The translations under genes were made by a program, and so were the position numbers. This document shows positions 38,562 through 52,302 of a stretch of DNA of 64,000 nucleotides, in pieces. Under the pieces are notes generated by a model. The model was not told where the DNA came from and searched no databases. It worked only from the letters and a program-made list of their open reading frames with translations. Positions within the stretch are counted from its first letter, which is position 1. Each line of letters starts with the position of its first letter. This DNA comes from Gorsachius magnificus (Eukaryota > Chordata > Aves > Pelecaniformes > Ardeidae): positions 104,913,265 to 104,977,264 of the forward strand of contig CM067081.1 of NCBI GenBank assembly GCA_034008185.1. Direction: 5' to 3'.

Positions 38562-41500
38562 TTTGCATTTGCCTCAGGCCTGGTATGGAAATGAAAACTG
38601 GATATTTCATCCAAATTCAGCCACTAACAGGAAGCATTTGAAATTTTGTGAAAGTCTGCTCTGGTGAGATGTGACATTGCACAGAAAAAATTAAAGAAAC
38701 TTCACTCTTTTTTCAGATGGTAAATGAATGAGTGATGAAAATAATTTCTGCTGGCAAAAATAATAATGTAATGTTTACTCTAGATTTCCCCAAAATACTT
38801 TAATTGAATATTCATCTATTTAATTGACATCTAGGTGAACAAAGGGGGCAATCTGGAAACCTCAGTATATTACTAGAATTTAATGTATGCCATTTTTTTT
38901 TCCCCCTGAAAAATGTCATTTTTTTAACAGGTACAATTTTTGTCTGAATTTGTGTCTCCATGTGATAATGACATATCTGATACTTCAATTGCTGTCTTTT
39001 TCTTTTTTTCAGAGCTGATATTAAAATTCTTGGCCTAGTTTTTATCACAGGTGAAAACATGTGGACTTAAATGTTGTTGACTGGAATGGACCTTTAGACT
39101 GGCAAGAAACCATCTTTCAATTTTTCCTTACTTGTTGCACATGGGAACCAGTTATTTGCCAAAAAAGGAGTGATTGTTTATAACATAAATATGGAAAGAA
39201 CATGGGTTTTGTGCAGATAAGTCATACGCATTTAAAAAATACTAAAAGAAATATATGTGGGTTTGAGGGTTCTCATTTTGTTTGAATATATCCCTCCATA
39301 AATTTATTATTATTAACATATGAATTATGGTCATAATTTACAAAACCACAGAAATATAAGAAAATAAACAAGAAATGTAATTCACTTAAAAATGGAAACA
39401 TTCATTGTGCTTAAGAGATTTCCAAAAAGTTCATACATTGCTATGGTTTTGACTAAAGCCTCTAGCTAGTTTGAAATTTATTTCAGTTTGAAATGTCAGT
39501 TGTTTTTAGTATTAATAATGTATATTATAAACTGATCCTTAAGCTCCCCTCAAGTTTATAATTCTAGTTACTGTTTTTAACAGTGGGTGATTGCTGAGTC
39601 TTAATAAAAACCTTCCAATAAAAAGTCCAAATGATCTTGTCTGGAAAAAAAGGAGAGATCTTAAACCACAATAAAAACAGAAAATAAGAGAACAAATGCT
39701 AATACATTGGAAAGACTGAAAACTTGAAAAGAAGCTTAGAATCTTTCTGAGCTTGGTGTATAGCAAACAAACTGTCCTTGAAAAGGGAAGGAGTGACTTT
39801 ACAGTGAATCTACTATATATTTTTGTGCACCTTTGGTATCTGTGTAATTTATGATAGTACCTCGACATTGCCTGTATGTTACCATTAATGCTTATTTACT
39901 ATCCAAGGTGTGACAGTGAGGAATGTGTTAACTTAAATGTCTCTCATCTCATTTATAGAGTCAATTCTTTGCGGTCATTTTTCCAAATTTCATGAGACAA
40001 ATATGTACTTTTTCTTTTATTTTTATGACAACAGTACATGAAACTTACGAAACCCAACTAGCTAATCCTTTCAGAGGAACACATGCTAAGTCCCAAACTC
40101 AGCTAAATCCATGGATGTGCTTTACTCCCATCTGGAAAAAAAGCATCTGAGTACTTGTGACTTGATTATTTATGGAATGTTGTTTTCTAGTCAGTCTGGA
40201 AGTTGCAACAGAAATGTTCTTAAGACTGTGACTCATTGGGGCTTGTTGAGTCCCAGGTAATAAACAGGATACTACTAATATTGTACAACATTTACTCTTA
40301 AAGTAACATTTTCAGAAGCCCAGCTTTCCTCCTTTCTAAGAAAAGAGATTGACATGTTCAAAAAAAAGGAAGCAATGTTCCCAGAGAAGTCAGGGTTATT
40401 TTGGAGTACTTTATTATATTATTATTTTGGAGTTCATAACTGTACTGGCAACAAAAATGCTCCCTATGAAAATTAGTCGGATCTATTTCTATAAGAAGGC
40501 TTAACTGGCTGCTTGCATAAGTAATAAACCGAGGAAGAGGGTTTGTAACTTTTTGAACTGGAGGTGAAATATGACAGTATTAACAAACTAGGTATTCACA
40601 TGTTCAAATGTATGTTAAACCAAATAGCTAGAACTTTATAACTGCATAATTTCATTATTTTTTTCAGGTAGCAAGAATTATTAACAGATATGGAAACCCT
40701 GAGGCCAAATTTTTAGTATAGTAAAACCTTACCTCCAGTGGGAGAATGATTGAAACCCACCTGTTTATGTCATGTTTTATCCTCTGCGTAAGTACTGTAC
40801 TGGTAATAGCTTTTCTCACTTTCCTACATTGCCTGTGCCAAGGCATCTTGGTAAATTTTGAGATATAAAGTGATGTTTTGATGCCTGTTCTAATAAACCT
40901 CTGTATATTAAATCTCTCTTTCATTTTGGAAGTTTCCTTTAAGAAGACAATGAAAAATACTTTGCTTTTTCAGAGAAGTAGTTTCAAGATTTACCTAAAA
41001 TTGAAAAGCAAATGCTATGACAAAAGCTTCTAATATATTTTGAGTTATAAAATCCAACCTTCCTCAGAGAGTCTGTACATCAAACTAGCCTGTGATTGTT
41101 AGTACTGTATATTCGTGAAATGTTATAACTAAGGTGATAAGCAGTTTTTAAAAAATCTTTAAAGCATTTGTTCACATACTTCCCCCTATTTCTTCTGAGA
41201 GGATGCACTGGATATTGCATAACACTTTTAAAAAACTATTTAGAAAAAGTCTATGATGACATAAACACAAAGAGAGCAATTAGGACCACACTCTGGAAAA
41301 GGGAAGAACTCCTGCAGCAGTTTATTTTCTGAGATTTTGGTTTAGACACAGAATATTCCACAAAGAAGAAAATATGAAAAAGTAGTTTACAGACATACAA
41401 AGGACAGCTCAGCTTTTTATTCTGGATCAAAAAAAAGTTCTGCCTAGCTAAAAATGACTTGTGTTATAGAATCTCCTACTTTCTTCCTAGTCTGTATACA

Positions 41501-42899
41501 GACTAACACGTCTTACTGCATCAGTGACCTGTACATAATGTAAAGAAATATAATGTGACCATGGCTCAAGAATATTCAGCTTTTAGTTCCAGCAGAAATA
41601 ATGAATAGTAACATTTGACTATTCTAGCAGCTGAAGTCCTTATAATTAATACTAATGTTGGGGTCTCCTCCTGCAGTTTCTGAACTACTTTGCATAGAAC
41701 TGGGAAACTGTTAGGGTTGAGATTTTGCGTTTCTGAGGTTTCCAGTGATAACTATAATTTAATACTTTTGTGTTCTTTTGCACCAGAAGTACATTTGTAA
41801 AGTTTATATACAAGTTTGGTCATTATACTTGAGAAAGGGAAGAGTTTAAAATCTGTTGGTTTTTTAATTTGAATAAACACTGTATCAACTTTGCCTTTGG
41901 TAACTATTCTGTCAGCAATAGAGAAGATATCTGTCAACATTAAAATAATTTTCCTTGGAATTAAGCTCTAACATGTTTGTAAAGGTAGATATTATTGCTG
42001 ACTTATTCTATAGTAACACTAATTCCAGTAAAAACTGATATTTTGAGATAACTTAATATGAATTGTGAAGACTACTCTTTTTCATGTCTTCAAAGTTCTT
42101 AGATTTTCCTAGTGCTAGATACAGTCCAAAGCTTAATAAAATGTGATTCGAAGATGTAATATTTAAATTCTTTTTATGTAGCACAGCTCCAGTAGAAAAT
42201 GGTTAACAGTAGTCATAAAAAATATTTTCATCAGTATTTGACAACACAGACAAAATTTCATCAAGCCTTCAAATTGTTTACTCAGCTGATTGAAGTGTTA
42301 TTCAAGTTGTTTAGGTGGCCTACCTAGGACCAAAGTTGATTGTTATGTCCAAACCAGACTTGCTATGTCGTCCTCCCATTAGACAAAGTATATCTGACGT
42401 AAGCTTTGGTTTGAATTATCACTTACCAGCATAAAAATAGAGTGATTTATTAGGATGGTATTTAAGAAGATTATTAGGCCTTTTACTTTTTTTCCCCCCT
42501 AACAGAGGTATCTGATTTTTTGAAGGCACAGAGATGTCTTCCAAATCAAAATGGGTTCTCTTTCTAAGATCTTTCAAAGTTTCTGAAAGAATAACATTCC
42601 CTTAATGAAAGTGAAAAGATTTTTTTCTCCAATTTTTTTCGGCAGTCCCCAATTACCTTTCACAGGGCAACTTCTCAGGCACAATAACTGTAACATTCTC
42701 ACAGCTGGCCCTTCCTTTGTGATGATATAATTTTAATTAATCCTGTTTAAGAGCTTACATAATGTGTGAAACCTGACTGTTCCTTGAACTTTTTCACAAT
42801 ACTTTGTCTCTTACATAGGTAGAGGGGTCATTTCAGAGCTGGATGGGAGGATAGCGGTAGTTTAATCTGTATAATTCAGAATTGTCATGCATCCAAAAG

Positions 42900-42914
42900 A
42901 AAAAAAAAAAAAAA
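42900..42914. repeat. A15 homopolymer
   Basis: Uninterrupted A run with no retroposed sequence recognisable upstream. Confidence 0.85.
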
Positions 42915-44279
42915 GGGCCTCATTATTACTCCAACTGTATTGCAGAGATGACATCACTGCATACATAACCTTAAATATGAATCTTGGCTAGCTTAGTGTT
43001 CACCTGGCACCTATAATAGCAACAGAGTCACTTCCATAGTATCATGCTTTATATTCACATTCTGAAACAACTGCATTCCTTTAAATTCTATATGTGTTTT
43101 CACAGTAAGAGCATTTTCCCTCCTTTCTCTGTTTTGGATTCTTAATAATACTCTGTTAGGATTGATCAATGCTTCCATAATGTGCCTAAGAAAAAAATCT
43201 TATTTCTAGCCATGTCAGCCTACAAGACAGCAAAATTATGGGAGCTTATGGCAGATATATCATGCTCCAACTTCCCTAAAGACAAACTCTACTCAGGCTA
43301 CATGCAAAGTTTTTCCCAAATTCCTTTGGGATTTTGCCTAAACTACGTAATACATTGACCATATTTTCTCCAGCTTCACCATTTTGAAATCCTAAGGGGT
43401 ATAACCTAAATAGAACTAAGACAATTAAGTCTCTTAAAGGCTATATATTGCATTTGTAGATACTAGAAGAGACAAGCATCCCAGGTGTCCCCAAACTTAT
43501 GGAACCAGATGTCAAAACTCAGGAGGCTTCACTATTAGTCAAATGAGAGTCACGATGTCAGGTTAGTGGTTCTCCCACCAGGGCACAAGCAGCCTTTGCT
43601 TTGGAGAGGGCAGTTATCTTCTGCTTTTCATCCACATGAAGAATGCACTTGGCCTGTGCTTTGGCAAGGAACGTAAAGCAGGGGTGTTGTGATCACCTCT
43701 GTGCATACTTGGGACGGGGTGGTAGCGCACTACTTAACAGTTATGGCCTCAAAAGAGGCTGGCCAGAATAGTCTCAGTGTGATATTTTTTAGCTCATGAT
43801 ATGCACACATGCCAAGAGTGCACAACATATCTCAGAATGATGGTCAGCATAAGGCAAATAGCTATTTCTTTTAAGATTACATAATGTCATATAAGTCTCA
43901 AATCTGATTTCACTTATACAAGCATAATTTGATTCTGGAATGAGATCAGATTTTGATCTAAAATCCAATTGACTGCAATCATTCTGTCAGTTACAGCTGA
44001 AAATTGAAACCTATAAGCTATGGGCACATAAAGTGCAGATCTCAGTTATCTTCTAGATGCTCATATTTGTATGGATGTTTTAGCTTTTGATAGAAAGGAA
44101 AGCAAATAATTTGTCTAAACTTTGAGGTCACATGTAGGACACAATTTCCTTCTACTTGAGTGGATCAGTGTACAAATAAGAAAAATGTGAACAGGCCATG
44201 AGGAAAAACTTCTATGCTGTTTCTGCACTGAGACGTGTGAGTGTATACTACTTCTAAACCTCAGGAAATTGTGCCGGCT

Positions 44280-44306
44280 GGGGAGGGTGGGGTGGAAGGA
44301 GAGGGG
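44280..44306 (+). other. G-quadruplex motif
   Basis: Four G-runs (44280-44283, 44285-44287, 44289-44292, 44303-44306) with loops of 1, 1 and 10 nt. It is a G-rich island in AT-rich surroundings with no gene start recognisable nearby. Confidence 0.65.
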
Positions 44307-45254
44307 CTTTATCTGTTTCTCAATGATAAATTGCATAAATGCTTTCCAGAGGTCAGAGACTAAAAGCTGTAAAACAACTTTTGCTTAGATACTACTGCTT
44401 AAAAGCAGCAAGAGAATTTACTAAATGCAAAACCTACAAATTTATACTTAAATTTTTAAATGGTAATATGGCAATAAAAGTATCCAAGAGTCATAGATGC
44501 CTTAAATGATGACCCTTTAGGCTGGAGCATAATTTTCTTTCAACTGTTTTAAAAAATAAAGTTACTAAGTCTTGGGTTTGTCAGGGGTTGCCAAACCTTC
44601 ATCTTGAAATAGGATAACCTACAGCCAATTCAAAATTTCAGTATGGACTCATGTAAGGTTTTGCTTATAGCAATAAAAATGCATGAGTTGGCTAAAAATT
44701 CGCAACTAACTTTAGATCCTGAAACCTATACCTTCCCTAAGAATCTCTGGCTTTTAATTTCTTTTTAAATTTCATTTCTAGTTCTTATTCATGCATGAAT
44801 ATAGATATTTTCATAATGATGATTAAAAGGTGTTTTAACTTAATCTGGTAACATATGTACAAAAATCTTAAAGGGCAGTAGTGTATTAAGGTTATTTCCT
44901 TAAACAAATTATTTGCTTATGAGGGTGCATTTTTAAATGGTTTCTACATTTTATCTGTAATTTAAATTTCATTTTGCATATCCAAAGATCCAACCTATTC
45001 TTACATGTATAAGTTACAGAAAAATTCACATGCAACTCAGAAATTCAAATGTACGAAGGAGGTGCAAAAGGCAGGCCCAAGCATGTAAAAGTGTAGGATA
45101 CAGGTTATCATTCCACCTTCAGGGGAATTGATTGGCAACATCTACTGGGAGGTGTTTAATTAGTGAAGAACTAAAGTGAAACAACAGGCTCTGTGAAGGA
45201 TATGTTTTTTTCCATTTTTAAAAGGCAAGAGAAGTATCAGCAACTGTTCTGAAA

Positions 45255-45700
45255 ATCATTGAATTGCAGCGTGAGAAGGGATATCAAGGTATCTTCTGGT
45301 CTATCCCATTGCCTTGCCTACAAGTGAGGAGAGGTATTTAGATTGTATTTAAAGATATTCTATAACACAAACTTTACAACCCCTGCAATTAATCTGTTCA
45401 AATGATTCATCCTAATTACTTTTCAAATGCTGGCATTTTACCTTTTTTCCCCCTTGGTTTATATTGAATATCTATTGCCACAATTTATGTCTGTTACCCC
45501 AAATCCTATTTCCTTTGGACATGGAGAACACCTTATTCTGTTTCTTCTTGCAATGTCTTTCTACATGTTTGAAAAACAGCTGTGATGACCCTACTCATCA
45601 CCACAGTCTTTTCTCATGAACCTTGTTCTTCTTGCTTGCTGCATGTCATTATATTTTTTTATTCTGTACTTGTCTTTGTACAGAAATATACAGACCTTTC
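45255..45700 (-). mobile_element. Ancient CR1 LINE relic, highly diverged
   Basis: On the plus strand this reads as a decayed reverse complement of an amniote CR1 3' region. The order is preserved: GAATTGCAGCGTGAGAAGGG near 45261, a CTATCCCATTGCCTTGCC block near 45301, AACCCCTGCAATTAATCTGTTC-like sequence near 45377, GGACATGGAGAACACC near 45518, and ACATGTTTGAAAAACAGC near 45563 followed by a GATGACCC and CAGTCTTTTCTC block. Similarity is by eye and imperfect, so the right boundary is uncertain. It is far older than the other CR1 copies here. Confidence 0.6.
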
Positions 45701-46545
45701 CAATCTATTATCATCAGTAATGGTGAAAAACATAATTTATATTCCATTGCTTGCCTATAACTTCTTTACAAACCAGCCTATACATACTCTTTCACATATT
45801 TGGTAACCAGGAGAAAAGCAGTAAAACATAACAATGTCCAAAATACTCTCTTCTTCTGTGTTAGATGTGCTCATCAGATTTAATCACAAGTGCTTACATA
45901 AATGTGTGTATACCAGAGTTCTCTGTTCTTTAAGAATCAGAAGAACAAGGTCTTCACATCATTTACAAAGAAAGAAAAAGGGAAGGTCTGCATTGGTTCT
46001 GCCACAACTCTGATCAGTTGTTCCCTTTCAAAAGGCCAGAGAGGGAGGTCCATGGGTCAAGTTCTGAAATGCACACTGTGAAACTAATGTTCTCACTCAT
46101 TTAGAAGTGTGAGTTCCTAAATATTGACACTATTTCCAGAGATAGAGCCAGAACGCTAAAATCTTCTATGTTCTCAAAAGGCAAGAGTTTAACACTGAAG
46201 GGACAAAGCTCATTGAAAACACTGTGTACACAGGTCTTTCCTCCTACTCATTCATATTACTTACAATCACTCTCTAGCCTGAAGTATTTTTCCTCCCTTC
46301 AGCAAAACCACTACTGATGTGGCCTGGCCTCCACCATAGATTCTACCACTTTTGTTTATTCAACACTTCTTTAGACTAGGGTAGTCCTTTTACTTCCACG
46401 TGTGTTTAATAGACCCACAACCACTTTCCTGCCCTCTCTGTATATTTCTTTTATATTTAATTGTGCTTTAAAGGAACATTTCTTTTTTTTACTATCAGTT
46501 AAAAATATAACCAAAACCAAGTAGGCCACCAACGTAGTTTACAGA

Positions 46546-46563
46546 ATATATATATATGTATAT
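46546..46563. repeat. (TA)n microsatellite
   Basis: A short TA run with one G interruption. Confidence 0.8.
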
Positions 46564-46697
46564 AGGGTGTATAGAATTTAACTTCTGGTACTGAATTACA
46601 TCGGTTTCATCTGAATTGGGGTTCACTTGTAAAGGGAGTCCGGGGAGGAAACAAGCAGCTGAGACAGCTGTAGTTTCCATTGACTCACACCCAACAA

Positions 46698-46722
46698 AAG
46701 TGACACAAATTTTGTGTCACTT
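46698..46722. repeat. Perfect 25-bp inverted repeat (12-bp arms, 1-nt centre)
   Basis: AAGTGACACAAA and its exact reverse complement flank a single T. The arms are of mixed composition, so this is less likely to be trivial AT palindromicity. TAAGTG at the right edge, read on the minus strand, resembles an NK-type homeodomain site; this is inference only. Confidence 0.9.
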
Positions 46723-47661
46723 ACTTTCTGCAGTGAAGAACTCTGCTTGACAAGTATTGAGAAGTACCTCCCTGAGTACTTCCCAATCCTAGGAAAGAGA
46801 GAGATGTGATGTGTTATTCACCTCCAGGCTTTTCCTCAAAACTTACATACAGGGAGAATGAATTTGAATAGCATGCCACTGAAGTCCTGCTTTGGATACA
46901 CACAGCATCCCCAGTGACAACTGAGTTCTGTGTTTTCTTATTTTGATCCTGCAGTTCCCTCAGTACAGGGCCTTCTGTGAAATAGCAAAACTGTAGGCCA
47001 ACTTCCACTATGGATCTGTGGCCCAGCTGTCAAAGAAAGGAGAGATCTCTCTGAAGCTCACTTTTTGCTCGGAGTACCAGTTTTTCCAGAAATCTCTAGA
47101 CAGCTTATACTACAACAGTTCTCTTTGGCATGCCTCTGCTACACAGCATTTGAGCTTGACTGCCAATTTACTCCACTTTTGGAGTCTTGCACATGCAGTT
47201 ACTCTTGGGAAACCCCAGCTAAACAATTGGCATTTAATTTTCTTGGCAATCAAGAGCTCTATAATCTGAGACAGAGGTCATTATTGAAGGTGGTGAGCTG
47301 TCCTTTAATGGAAATGTAGTGCAAATACTAGACTGTAAAATTCTGTTCAGAATTTATATAAAATGTTTGTTCATTTCATTTTGGTGTATGAGAATGTGGG
47401 AAGGAGAGAGTTGTCTTCCACTGTTATGTGAGAATTTGTATTGGAGAGTATGGTTTACTGTAGACTTTATCTCCACTTACAGGAAAGTGAAGTATGCTCT
47501 TCTCTTCCTTCCTTTGTATAATATATTTTAAAATCTACATTATTTCTGATATTTGTGGAAAAAGATGTATCTGCGTTGGCAACTGAGCCTATGAAGTGAG
47601 CAGTAAGATCATCCCATCATGGATATTTTCAGTCACACAGAATTTAAATTCCTTTATTATC

Positions 47662-47687
47662 TTTTTTTTCCTCCCCCCCCCCCCCCC
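47662..47687. repeat. T8...C15 homopolymer tract
   Basis: A T8 run is followed by CCTC and then fifteen C (47673-47687). Its length is prone to sequencing and replication error. Confidence 0.95.
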
Positions 47688-50477
47688 AATCTGTGTAATA
47701 AGTAGAGGGACAGTGCCACAAGAACTATAGTATGTTACTTCCGTCTATTAGTGGATTTGGATTTATTTCGGCAACAAATGTGTCCATTCAAAAGCCATAA
47801 AGGTGCAACACAACATTTTTTTCCCCCTTTCAGTGGTTATCTAAAGTTCAGCATTTCTATCTGTGTAGACAGTGTTTTCCTTTCTCATAATCTCCTCCCT
47901 TAAGACTAATTAATGGACTAGCCCATAATTATACATGCTTCCTATTCCAGCAAAGAGGAAGGAAACTTCCAAATCAGATGGACGTCAATTGGGCTGCAAC
48001 TTCTGTTGAATAAATGTCTATCTACAGCAGGAAAATCTCTTTTATTGCCAAAACATGGATAGGAACTGGTCTTCCTCTCTTTAATGGGCAATCTAAAGGT
48101 CAGGAGCCTGAATGGAGACAAATGGTGACATTATGCCTGATGATTACTTTGTTGATGTGAAATGTAATACAGGAAGTCACTGAAAGCTGCCTGCAAGCTG
48201 ATTATTACTATTCCATTGCCCCCTATCAACAAAAATCAACAACACAGAGATATATTTGCCTGGAAAATAATAGTTATAATGAAAAAGTTCTAAGAAATAG
48301 TTTTCCCACACAGTGCAGTGGAAAAATTAGATTCCCTTCCATACAGAATTATATATATATCCATAAAGATTTAGAGTAGGTGGCAGTCATAAAATTTTAA
48401 AATTTGCCATTATGTTTGGATTATGCTCATGCAAATGTAAGGGCAACAGTAGATGAAGTGATCATACTGGTTGGAATATTTAAAAAAAATAAATGTTCTG
48501 AAGGGTTTTCTTAAGAGAAAATATTTGTGAAAGATAATTATTTATTCATGGTGTTTAAATACATTTTATTTTGAAATAAAGAAGATAATTTGGTATCATG
48601 TTCTTCCCAGACTTCAACTATATTTAGTCACTCCCTAGGTTGTATTAAGCTTTTCTATGAGTTGGGCCTATCAATTTCACCCCTGCTACACAGAGTAACA
48701 CCATGTAAATTCTTGTAGGATTTTCACATCTTTATTAGTTTTACTAGCTCACCAGGTAGGTCTGGGAGTTTCAGTACTGGTTTGGGGGAACCAGAGTGTC
48801 AATAATTAATCACTTTTTTACTTGATGATGCTCTCCTTTGTAAACCATTTTTATGCCTGGGGAATACTCACCGTTTCCATGGTTTTCTCACTTCCTATTT
48901 TAATCATGTCCAGTTTTGCATCCAGGATGTCGGCAACAAGTCTGTGAAAAAGTGTTTTCAATTTTTGATCTCTTTTCAAACCTCATTAAGGTTCAGTTGG
49001 AACTGCACTGTCATTCACATTAGGAAAATCAAGTACTGTGAGAGGAGAAACTCTGGCAAACTCTGAAGTTCCTGCTATTTGTCCCAGTAACACCCTTTGT
49101 TAAGGGAGCAGTGGCCTTTGTGAATATAAATTAAACAGCAGACCTATGTATAAGATTATCACAGATGAATTAAGCTTCATTACCAAGGACACACTCCTGC
49201 TCTTGGATCACATTAGCACCACTTCTGTGCCCACAGGCCTCTGGTTGCCTCTGGGTTTTGAAAACGAGCAACAAAATTCCAACAACAAACTTTGCATTTG
49301 GGTGGGTGACAAGACTATAAATAAGATGTACAAGGAAGTAATCTAAATCCCTGATCTTTTCATCAAAATAAAATCCACGCATTCAATTATTAAGTAATTT
49401 CCACAGTATGACTTCTTTCACACAGTAAGCTTGGGAAAATCTATCATATACAAACCACTCCTGCTTCTCCCTCACCTCCCTAAATTAGCACTGTATTTGG
49501 AGTTTCAATTCAGCAGGGATGAATCTTTATGTTTAAAATACAAACTCCAGTCTTAGAGGCCAGAAAAGCCAAGAAGCTTTCATGTTTTGTGTCTATTTAA
49601 TTATCTCATAATAATGTATTAGATTTTATTACTTTTCAGATGTGTGGGTTAGGTGCATTTATAAAGTCTTCTCAGCTTCTTTTTAAGATGATAAAAAATG
49701 GATCATACAGCTTTGAGACCTCCCACCATCACTTGGAGTTTATGCAGTTCTTCAGTTAAATCTGATAACAAGCCCAAATTATAAGCAAGAACTTGGCTCA
49801 ATGGGACATGCTGCTGTACTCTGTGAAGTAAAAATCAGACTTAGGACTGCTAGAAAAAAGCAGAGTTTCTTTCTGCAGGGGAGAGAGGGAATGAGCTAAG
49901 GTTCTTCTGTAGTTGGAATCTCACCATACCTGTATTCTTTAACTACTTGGTTCTCATTCTCCTGGTGAGCTAGCTGCCGTATTTGATGGGGCAATATAAG
50001 TTAGAACACAGCACAGTGAGAAGGCAGCACTATACAATATTCTTCTCCCTAGAGTTGAAAATTCAGGAGGCTAGGAACTCGTAAGGTATTGCTTTATTTA
50101 GAATAAATGCCAGCATGCTAAGAATTTGCCTGTAACAGAGCATTAGCTCTCAGGGTTCATATTTTGGCTGATCATGAAAGGCTAACAGTTTTTGGAGAGG
50201 AAAGCCAGTTAATAAATCCAATGCCTACATTTATCTTTCAGAGTATTTCACAGCCTCTCAAATTGCTTGTCTCCCGCTCTGCATGTATTATGCACTGGGA
50301 ACTTACACAGTCCTAAGGTTTGGGTCTGGCTGAGTGCCCTGGCCTCTCCTCTGAAAGGCAGCTCCGTCTGGAGGGCAGAGAGCAATGTAGCACAACCATA
50401 GGAGTGTTTTTAACAACCGGGCAATGTTTTCCTGATCTTTTTCTCTCTCCAGCCAGCACTCGCATTCGGGATGTGCA

Positions 50478-50497
50478 TGTGTGTGTGTGTGTGTGTG
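50478..50497. repeat. (TG)10 microsatellite
   Basis: Ten uninterrupted TG units. Confidence 0.95.
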
Positions 50498-52129
50498 AAA
50501 TACAGATTGTAATTGTAGTCAGACATAGTTTCCCACGATTTGGGTTTTTTTGAGCATTCATCATTTTGCATACTTGTTTGGCAGTGATGAGCTGTTAATC
50601 AAATATGAGTTTTTAGCGCTGACGCTTTCAGGCAATCTTGACATTATAAACACCTGCCTATGCTCTAACACCTGTGCACTCACAATAACCCAGCACCTGC
50701 TAGTGTCCCTGCAGCATCATTTATGCACCTGGTTAGAGGATCCTGAGGGTTTTCTGTGGCTCCAACCGGTGACACACGTGTGCTACAGTACGCACCAGAG
50801 TGCTGGGGCCTCCTTTGCACTTGGGCAGTGCAGTTAGAGGTCCCAAAGTGACCTGGGTGGGTGCTGCAGCTGAGAGCCACCTCTCTCATCGGCAGTTTGC
50901 CATCACTGGGCTCTGCACATTCCTCCCGTCTGCTCTGAGTGAGATTTACTGTAGCTTGCACCTGAGTCCATACTTCTGTGGGTACTATTTGATGGGGTGC
51001 TTTGAAATAGGTGTCAAAGAAATTCATGTCAGGTGAGCAAATGTGCAATGAACTCTGTTTTTAAAAGTTAGGTGGTATTCCCCAAAGAGCTTGCCTTGCA
51101 TGCATAACCAAAGTGGCACCTCCAAACTTACAACTATAGGCCTCAAAGATGTTTAGACACCCAGCATGTGCCTGTGCTCCTGCCCCGTAGTTTGAGCCCT
51201 AGGTGACACACAGTGTTTTGAGATATACTGAAAATGTCAACCCAGATATTTATAAAGCTTTAATTTAGTTTGCTATTGGTGATACTTAAAATGGCAATTT
51301 TACACATGAGACAACTAATCAAGATGGCAATAATCAGATATTTTGCTACCTTAGAATACATGCAGCTAGGCATTTCTCCTCAGTTATACTTGCATGGTGG
51401 AATCACGTTGGCAACACGTTGTAGCCTTCTTTTTGTGAGAACTGGGTGTAAAAGGTCTGGTCTTTGTGATTTCAGCACAAAGCTCTTTCTGATTAGTCCT
51501 TTTGGATTTTTTTTTTTTTAAATTAACCAGCTGCTGATTTTATTTGGCATTAGCACTCATTCAGTAATCAGTAAACTAGGTGTGTGATAGGTTTAATTTC
51601 AAAACCCAGAAGTAATTCTTCACTTGCTTTTGTGACTCAGTACAGAGATTATTAAAAATTGCTATCTATAATTTCTAAGGAATTATAATATTTATGGTGT
51701 TTTATTAGACAAATATCTATTAATCCTACTTATTTCACCAAAGTCTGCCAAAATGTTTATGTAGCTTATTTTTCATGGTTTATTTAATTATAACCTGCCA
51801 CTGAGGAAGCAGTGCTTCAGTGACACTGGTATCTAACTGGATGGTACAACTACAAAACCGCTGTGAGAGAAATCCACCTGCTATTGGTTTTTTTGAGGAT
51901 TTTCCTTTTCCTATCTTTTCCTGTAAAGTTTGTGTGAGTCACTCCTTCTAAAGAAGTAACCTTCTGGTTTAGAATCAGAAAGCTAATCTGTCTCTTTCTA
52001 GAAAAATTAAAAAATCAAGAGGAGGAAACCAAGTCAAAGATATTTTGGTAAGAATTGTAAACCTAAAACCTAGTAAAGCTGGTTAAAACTCTTCAACTAA
52101 AAGTTCAATTAGATGTCACTGAAGATACA

Positions 52130-52302
52130 GGCTGCCCAGGGAAGTGGTTGAGTCCCCATCCCTGGAGGTATTTGAAAGACGGGTAGTCAAGGTACTTAGG
52201 GACATGGTTTAGTGTGGGATGGCAGGGTTAGGTTAACGGTTGGACTTGATGATCTTGGAGGTCTTTTCCAACCTAAGCGATTCTGTGATTCTATGATTCT
52301 AT
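52130..52302 (+). mobile_element. CR1 LINE 3' UTR fragment
   Basis: A severely 5'-truncated CR1 of 173 bp. It begins at the GGCTGCCCAGGGAAGTGG block and ends in three octamer-type units (GATTCTGTGATTCTATGATTCTAT). Its sequence closely parallels 32217-32395, so both belong to the same or a neighbouring subfamily. There is no coding potential. Confidence 0.93.

Larger units (their letters stand above)
32396..45254. other. Long unique region, no gene seen
   Basis: About 12.9 kb of AT-rich DNA without a recognisable exon, RNA gene or clear mobile element. A locally GC-richer patch at about 37,250-37,590 has overlapping 101-105-codon open frames on opposite strands, neither with a known motif. 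Simple repeats and a G-quadruplex motif are listed separately. Confidence 0.5.
45776..52129. other. Unique region with simple repeats, no gene seen
   Basis: About 6.4 kb without a recognisable gene. It contains a perfect inverted repeat (46698-46722), a C15 homopolymer and a (TG)n microsatellite, listed separately. The longest open frame (50680-51048, minus, 122 codons) lies in a GC-richer patch, overlaps open frames on the other strand and has no motif I recognise. Confidence 0.5.
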
